DNA of 64,000 nucleotides from an uncultured Vicinamibacterales bacterium (GTDB lineage Bacteria > Acidobacteriota > Vicinamibacteria > Vicinamibacterales > UBA8438). The first letter of the stretch is position 1, and each line of letters begins with the position of its first letter. The DNA is taken from NCBI GenBank assembly GCA_958295905.1, contig OY282382.1:310001-374000 (forward strand). The letters run 5' to 3'. The notes beneath the pieces were generated by a model, which ran no database searches, was not told the origin of the DNA, and saw only the letters and a program-made list of their open reading frames with translations. Shown one piece after another: positions 60,845 to 64,000 of the stretch. A program made the position numbers and the translations under genes.

Positions 60845-62809
60845 CGGCAACGTCAGCGCGACCAGCTCCGAGTTGGCGCCGCCGCTGCCCGTCGCCACCA
60901 CGAGATACTGCCGGCCGTCGTGCCGGTAGGTCACCGGATTGCCCCCGGGGGGCGCCGGCAGGTCGACCGAGCCGAGATGCTTGCCGGTCGTCTTGTCGTA
61001 GGCGCTGATGGTGCGCGAGCCGGCCGCCACGTCCTCGTAACCGCGGCCGCCGTGGTTCATGATGAGCAGCGACGGGGTCACCAGCGGTCCCGAGCTGATG
61101 CCGCCGCCCCCGCCGAGCGGCGGCAGGTCGAGATGCGCGAGAGCGGGATGATTCCGCGGGCCGTCTCCGTGCGGCTGCATCCACGCCCGGTCGCCGGTGT
61201 TCAGGTCGAGCGCGGTCACCCGCTTGTAGGGCGGCTTGAACAGCGGCAGCCCCTGCGGGCCCGGCAGCCCGACGCCCCACGGATCGGTGAAGTAGCCGAC
61301 CGTGGCCGGCGCGTCGTACCTGACCACCTCGACGACGATCAGCGTGCTCGACGACGACACGAACAACCGGCCCGTCTCGACGTCGACGGCCGCCCCCTGC
61401 CAGTTCGCGCCCCCGCCGGCCCCGGGCACCTGGATGAACGGGGTCTCCGCGCCGCGCAGCACCGGGGGCGAGAAGATCGGCCCGAACCGGGCCCGTGTGC
61501 TCACCAGATCGAGCGCCTCGGCTTTCAACGCGGGGGTGAAGTCGATGACGTCGTCGATGCCGATGCCCTGCCGGTCGAACGGCGGGGGCTTCGTGGGGAA
61601 CGGCTGGGTCGGCGAGTACCACTCGCCGGGCACGTTGCCCTGGGGCACGGGACGCTCCTCGATGGGCCAGATCGGCTCGCCCGTCGCCCGGTCGAAGACG
61701 TAGGTGAACCCCTGCTTGCTGACCTGGGCCAGCGCCTTGACTTCGCGGCCGTCGACGGTGACGTCGAGCAGGTTGGGGCCGGTCGGGAAGTCCCAGTCCC
61801 ACAGCCCGTGGTGAACCGCCTGGAAGTGCCACTCGCGCTGCCCGGTCTCGATGTCGACGGCCACGATGCTCTCGGCGAACAGGTTGTTCCCCGGGCGCAT
61901 GCCGCCGTACCAGTCGTTCGACGGGGTGCCGGTGGGCAGGTAGACGAGGCCGAGCTCCTCGTCGACGGCCATGTACGACCAGACGTTGGTGTGCCCGCTG
62001 TAGCGCCACGACTCGTTTTGCCACGAGTCGGCCCCGAACTCGTCGCCCTGCGGGATGGTGTGGAAGATCCACTTCATCTCACCGGTGCGGGCGTCGTAGG
62101 CCCGCACGTCGCCCGGCGACGCCTCGCGCCGGGTGATGTAGGTGTCCTGGATGATGCTGCCGGTGATGATGGTGTCGCCCGCCACCGCCACCGGCGACGA
62201 GTAGGTCATCCGCGACGCGTCGATCCCGCGGCTGTAGCCCTGGGTCAGGTCGACGCGGCCGTTCTCGCCGAAGTCCGGGTAGAGGGCGCCGGTGCGGGCG
62301 TCGAGCGCGACCAGCTTCAGGTCGTGGTTGGACATGAAGATGCGCGCGTCGCCGCTCTCGCGGTCCTTCCAGTACGACAGGCCCCGGTGGTGCCAGCCCA
62401 TGTTGGGGGGGCGGTCCATGTCGTCGTAGATGCGCGGATCGTAGGTCCAGACCGTTTCGCCGGTGCCGGCGTCGAGGGCCGCCGCCTGCCCGAGGGCGGT
62501 GCTGACGTAGACCAGCCCGTCCGCCATCAACGGCGACGACTTGAACGCGCTGGGGCGGATGCGGTCGTGCTCTTCGGCGACCGCGCGGGACAGCGACGTC
62601 CAGCGCCACGCGATCTCCAGGTCCGTGAAGTTCTCCGCCGTGATGTCGTCGAGCGGCGAGTATTTGGTGTTGGCGGCGTCCCGGCCGAAGTGGTGCCACT
62701 CGCCGTCGGGCACCCGCGATTGGCCGCCCGCGGCCACGGGGGCGAACGCCACCGCGGCGGCCAGCGCCGCGCACGGGACGAGAAGCCGAAGCCGGGCGCC
62801 GGTGTCCAT
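60827..62809 (-). CDS. PQQ-dependent dehydrogenase (quinoprotein glucose/alcohol type)
   Basis: 660 residues from the ATG at 62809, with AAGGAGG seven bases upstream and a signal peptide. Eight-bladed propeller with tryptophan-docking repeats: YSPLDDITAENFTDLEIAWR, ALDAGTGETVWTYDPRIYDD, VAVDIETGQREWHFQAVHHG, YVFDRATGEPIWPIEERPVP and ISAYDKTTGKHLGSVDLPAP. PQQ and calcium would bind in the central funnel. There is no cytochrome c domain, so electrons must pass to a separate acceptor. The substrate is unknown. A 94-residue gene lies 50 bases upstream. Confidence 0.92.
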   Translation of the reverse strand: MDTGARLRLLVPCAALAAAVAFAPVAAGGQSRVPDGEWHHFGRDAANTKYSPLDDITAENFTDLEIAWRWTSLSRAVAEEHDRIRPSAFKSSPLMADGLVYVSTALGQAAALDAGTGETVWTYDPRIYDDMDRPPNMGWHHRGLSYWKDRESGDARIFMSNHDLKLVALDARTGALYPDFGENGRVDLTQGYSRGIDASRMTYSSPVAVAGDTIITGSIIQDTYITRREASPGDVRAYDARTGEMKWIFHTIPQGDEFGADSWQNESWRYSGHTNVWSYMAVDEELGLVYLPTGTPSNDWYGGMRPGNNLFAESIVAVDIETGQREWHFQAVHHGLWDWDFPTGPNLLDVTVDGREVKALAQVSKQGFTYVFDRATGEPIWPIEERPVPQGNVPGEWYSPTQPFPTKPPPFDRQGIGIDDVIDFTPALKAEALDLVSTRARFGPIFSPPVLRGAETPFIQVPGAGGGANWQGAAVDVETGRLFVSSSSTLIVVEVVRYDAPATVGYFTDPWGVGLPGPQGLPLFKPPYKRVTALDLNTGDRAWMQPHGDGPRNHPALAHLDLPPLGGGGGISSGPLVTPSLLIMNHGGRGYEDVAAGSRTISAYDKTTGKHLGSVDLPAPPGGNPVTYRHDGRQYLVVATGSGGANSELVALTLPQEPVP

Positions 62810-62859
62810 CAAGGTTCCTCCTTGCCTGCCGTTCCGCGGTCCGCCGAACCGCACGGTCG

Positions 62860-63144
62860 TCAAATCGAGAACGAGGATCGTACCGTCCGCAGAGGCACGG
62901 CATGCGAGAACCATCCGAGATCCACGGCGCGCTCCCGGACTTCCTGGACGGAGAAGAGCCCGTCGGCGAAGAGCTTCCCGCCCGCCAACTGGGCGTCTCC
63001 CGCCGTATCGAAGATCGCCTCGATCTCCGCGTTGCGGAGCAGCGCCCACTTCCCGGCGCTGGTCTTCATCAGATCGGGGAGAAGCGCCGTAAAGGCAGCG
63101 TAGTTCTGGTCGATCTGGTCCTGAATCGGCTTCTCAACAGTCAT
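62860..63144 (-). CDS. Small conserved-looking protein of unknown function
   Basis: 94 residues from the ATG at 63144 with GAGG seven bases upstream. No signal peptide or membrane segment. Central features are TSAGKWALLRNAEIEAIFDT and LFADGLFSVQEVRERAVDLG; the ending WFSHAVP looks fixed. It resembles short DUF5678-type proteins in plan (a reader of a label such as KWALLR), but I am not sure. Could be a toxin-antitoxin-like or accessory protein; no partner gene is visible. Confidence 0.7.
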   Translation of the reverse strand: MTVEKPIQDQIDQNYAAFTALLPDLMKTSAGKWALLRNAEIEAIFDTAGDAQLAGGKLFADGLFSVQEVRERAVDLGWFSHAVPLRTVRSSFSI

Positions 63145-63243
63145 GCAGCCACCTCGACGGAACGCGAATTACTTCCAGTCTATGCAATATGCGCTTCCGG
63201 GACAACGCGTCGCTACGCACCGGGAGGCGCGGAGCGCGGCCGG

Positions 63244-64000
63244 TTAGCCGGGTCCGCGCAGGTCGAAGAGCGGCTCGGCCACCGTCATGCCCGCCCGGTG
63301 CGCCTCGGCCGCCGCCACCACCGCAGCCAGCGCGTCGGGGTTCCCGGCCGCCACGTCGTAGCGTTCGCCGGGGTCCGCCCCGAGGTCGAACAGCAGGGGC
63401 GGGTTGTGGTCGGTCCGCTCGGGCGGGAGGCCGTACCGGCCCGCGGTCACGAAGTGCGCCTTGTGGCGCCCGAGCCGGAACGCGAACAGCTCGCCCATCC
63501 GGTAGTAGGCCATGGTCTCCCGCGGCGCCGGCCCCGTGCCCAGCAGCACCGGGCTCAGATCGACGCCGTCGATCGGCCGGTCGCCGGGTGCCGCGCCGCC
63601 GCCGAGGACGATGGCGGTGGTGAACAGATCCATGGCCGAGCCGATGGCCTGGGTCACGCCGGGCGATATCGTCCCCGGCCACCAGAACAGACCGGGCACC
63701 CGCATGCCTCCCTCGAACGTCGTCCCCTTGCCGTGCCGCAGGGGACCGGCCGACCCGCCGTGGGTGCGGTAGCTGATCCAGGGGCCGTTGTCGCTCGTGA
63801 ACACCACGAGGGTCCGCTCGGCGAGGTCGAGGCGCTCGAGCGTCTCGATCACCTGCCCCACCGCCCAGTCGATCTCTTCGATGACGTCGCCGTAGACGCC
63901 GGCGCTGCTCCGACCCCGGAAGTCCTCGGACCGGAACAGCGGCATGTGGGGCATCGTGTGGGGCAGATACAGGAAGAAGGGCCGGTCCCGGTGCGACTCG
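63244..64000 (-). CDS. Sulfatase (arylsulfatase type), partial
   Basis: The C-terminal 251 residues of an alkaline-phosphatase-superfamily sulfatase; the frame is open to the window edge (RPFFLYLPHTMPHMPL). Visible motifs: VYGDVIEEIDWAVGQVIETL, TLVVFTSDNGPW with metal-binding Asp-Asn, GSAGPLRHGKGTTFEGGMRV with the conserved Lys, and DLGADPGERYDVA. The catalytic formylglycine Cys/Ser lies outside the window. It would hydrolyse sulfate esters, perhaps of polysaccharides. Confidence 0.93.
   Translation of the reverse strand, partial: ESHRDRPFFLYLPHTMPHMPLFRSEDFRGRSSAGVYGDVIEEIDWAVGQVIETLERLDLAERTLVVFTSDNGPWISYRTHGGSAGPLRHGKGTTFEGGMRVPGLFWWPGTISPGVTQAIGSAMDLFTTAIVLGGGAAPGDRPIDGVDLSPVLLGTGPAPRETMAYYRMGELFAFRLGRHKAHFVTAGRYGLPPERTDHNPPLLFDLGADPGERYDVAAGNPDALAAVVAAAEAHRAGMTVAEPLFDLRGPG

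Noticed and set aside
59240-63103. 1287-codon plus-strand frame
   Set aside because: Runs opposite the PagL-like and PQQ genes and is only a shadow of their codon bias.

Overview
The window reads as chromosomal DNA of a high-GC bacterium, most likely an Acidobacteriota of the Vicinamibacteria type. This is inferred from gene content: a VWFA protein of the kind common in Acidobacteria, a TonB receptor with an N-terminal carboxypeptidase-regulatory domain, a DUF5916 protein, several secreted quinoproteins, an esterase and a sulfatase, with long GC-rich intergenic repeats. No phage, transposase, plasmid or cas genes were seen. The genes at both ends (RND permease, sulfatase) are cut by the window.

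Layout, left to right. 1-2.6 kb: RND efflux permease (partial) and adaptor. 2.6-3.6 kb: repeats and a decayed nucleotide-transporter-like MFS gene. 3.8-13.2 kb: secreted proteins (cytochrome c/copper monooxygenase-like protein, carboxylesterase, M24 peptidase, sorbosone-type dehydrogenase, VWA-TPR protein), with tRNA-Ser(GCU). 13.3-19.8 kb: lipoprotein, TonB receptor and a TolB-like/DUF5916 fusion. 20.1-25.9 kb: leucine synthesis (leuC, leuD, leuA, leuB) with a divergent LysR regulator inside. 26-32.1 kb: a Gld-like ABC exporter (ATPase, GldF-GldG fusion, DUF4340). 32.9-39.1 kb: a LolA-like secreted protein between inverted repeats, then a formate dehydrogenase operon whose catalytic subunit is a selenoprotein (in-frame UGA with a SECIS-like hairpin) and which carries a small interrupted membrane ORF. 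39.5-41.5 kb: CadC-like membrane regulator and a small membrane protein.

41.5-54.6 kb is the most unusual part. A minus-strand operon encodes a substrate-binding-protein/TolC fusion, an RND adaptor, an RND permease with an extra C-terminal RsbW/GHKL-like domain, and an alpha/beta hydrolase. A histidine kinase and an NtrC-type sigma54 activator are encoded divergently. The shared intergenic region has a near-consensus sigma54 promoter facing the efflux operon and two copies of a TGTTGC-N5-GCRACA dyad 84 bp apart, as expected for activator sites. I read this as a self-contained sensor-regulated efflux system.

54.8-64 kb: penicillin acylase family protein, YggT, PhoD-like phosphatase, PagL-like lipid A deacylase, PQQ dehydrogenase, a small unknown protein and a partial sulfatase. 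Several families of dispersed repeats, including a palindrome around CGCCGTTCTACGGCG, sit between genes throughout.
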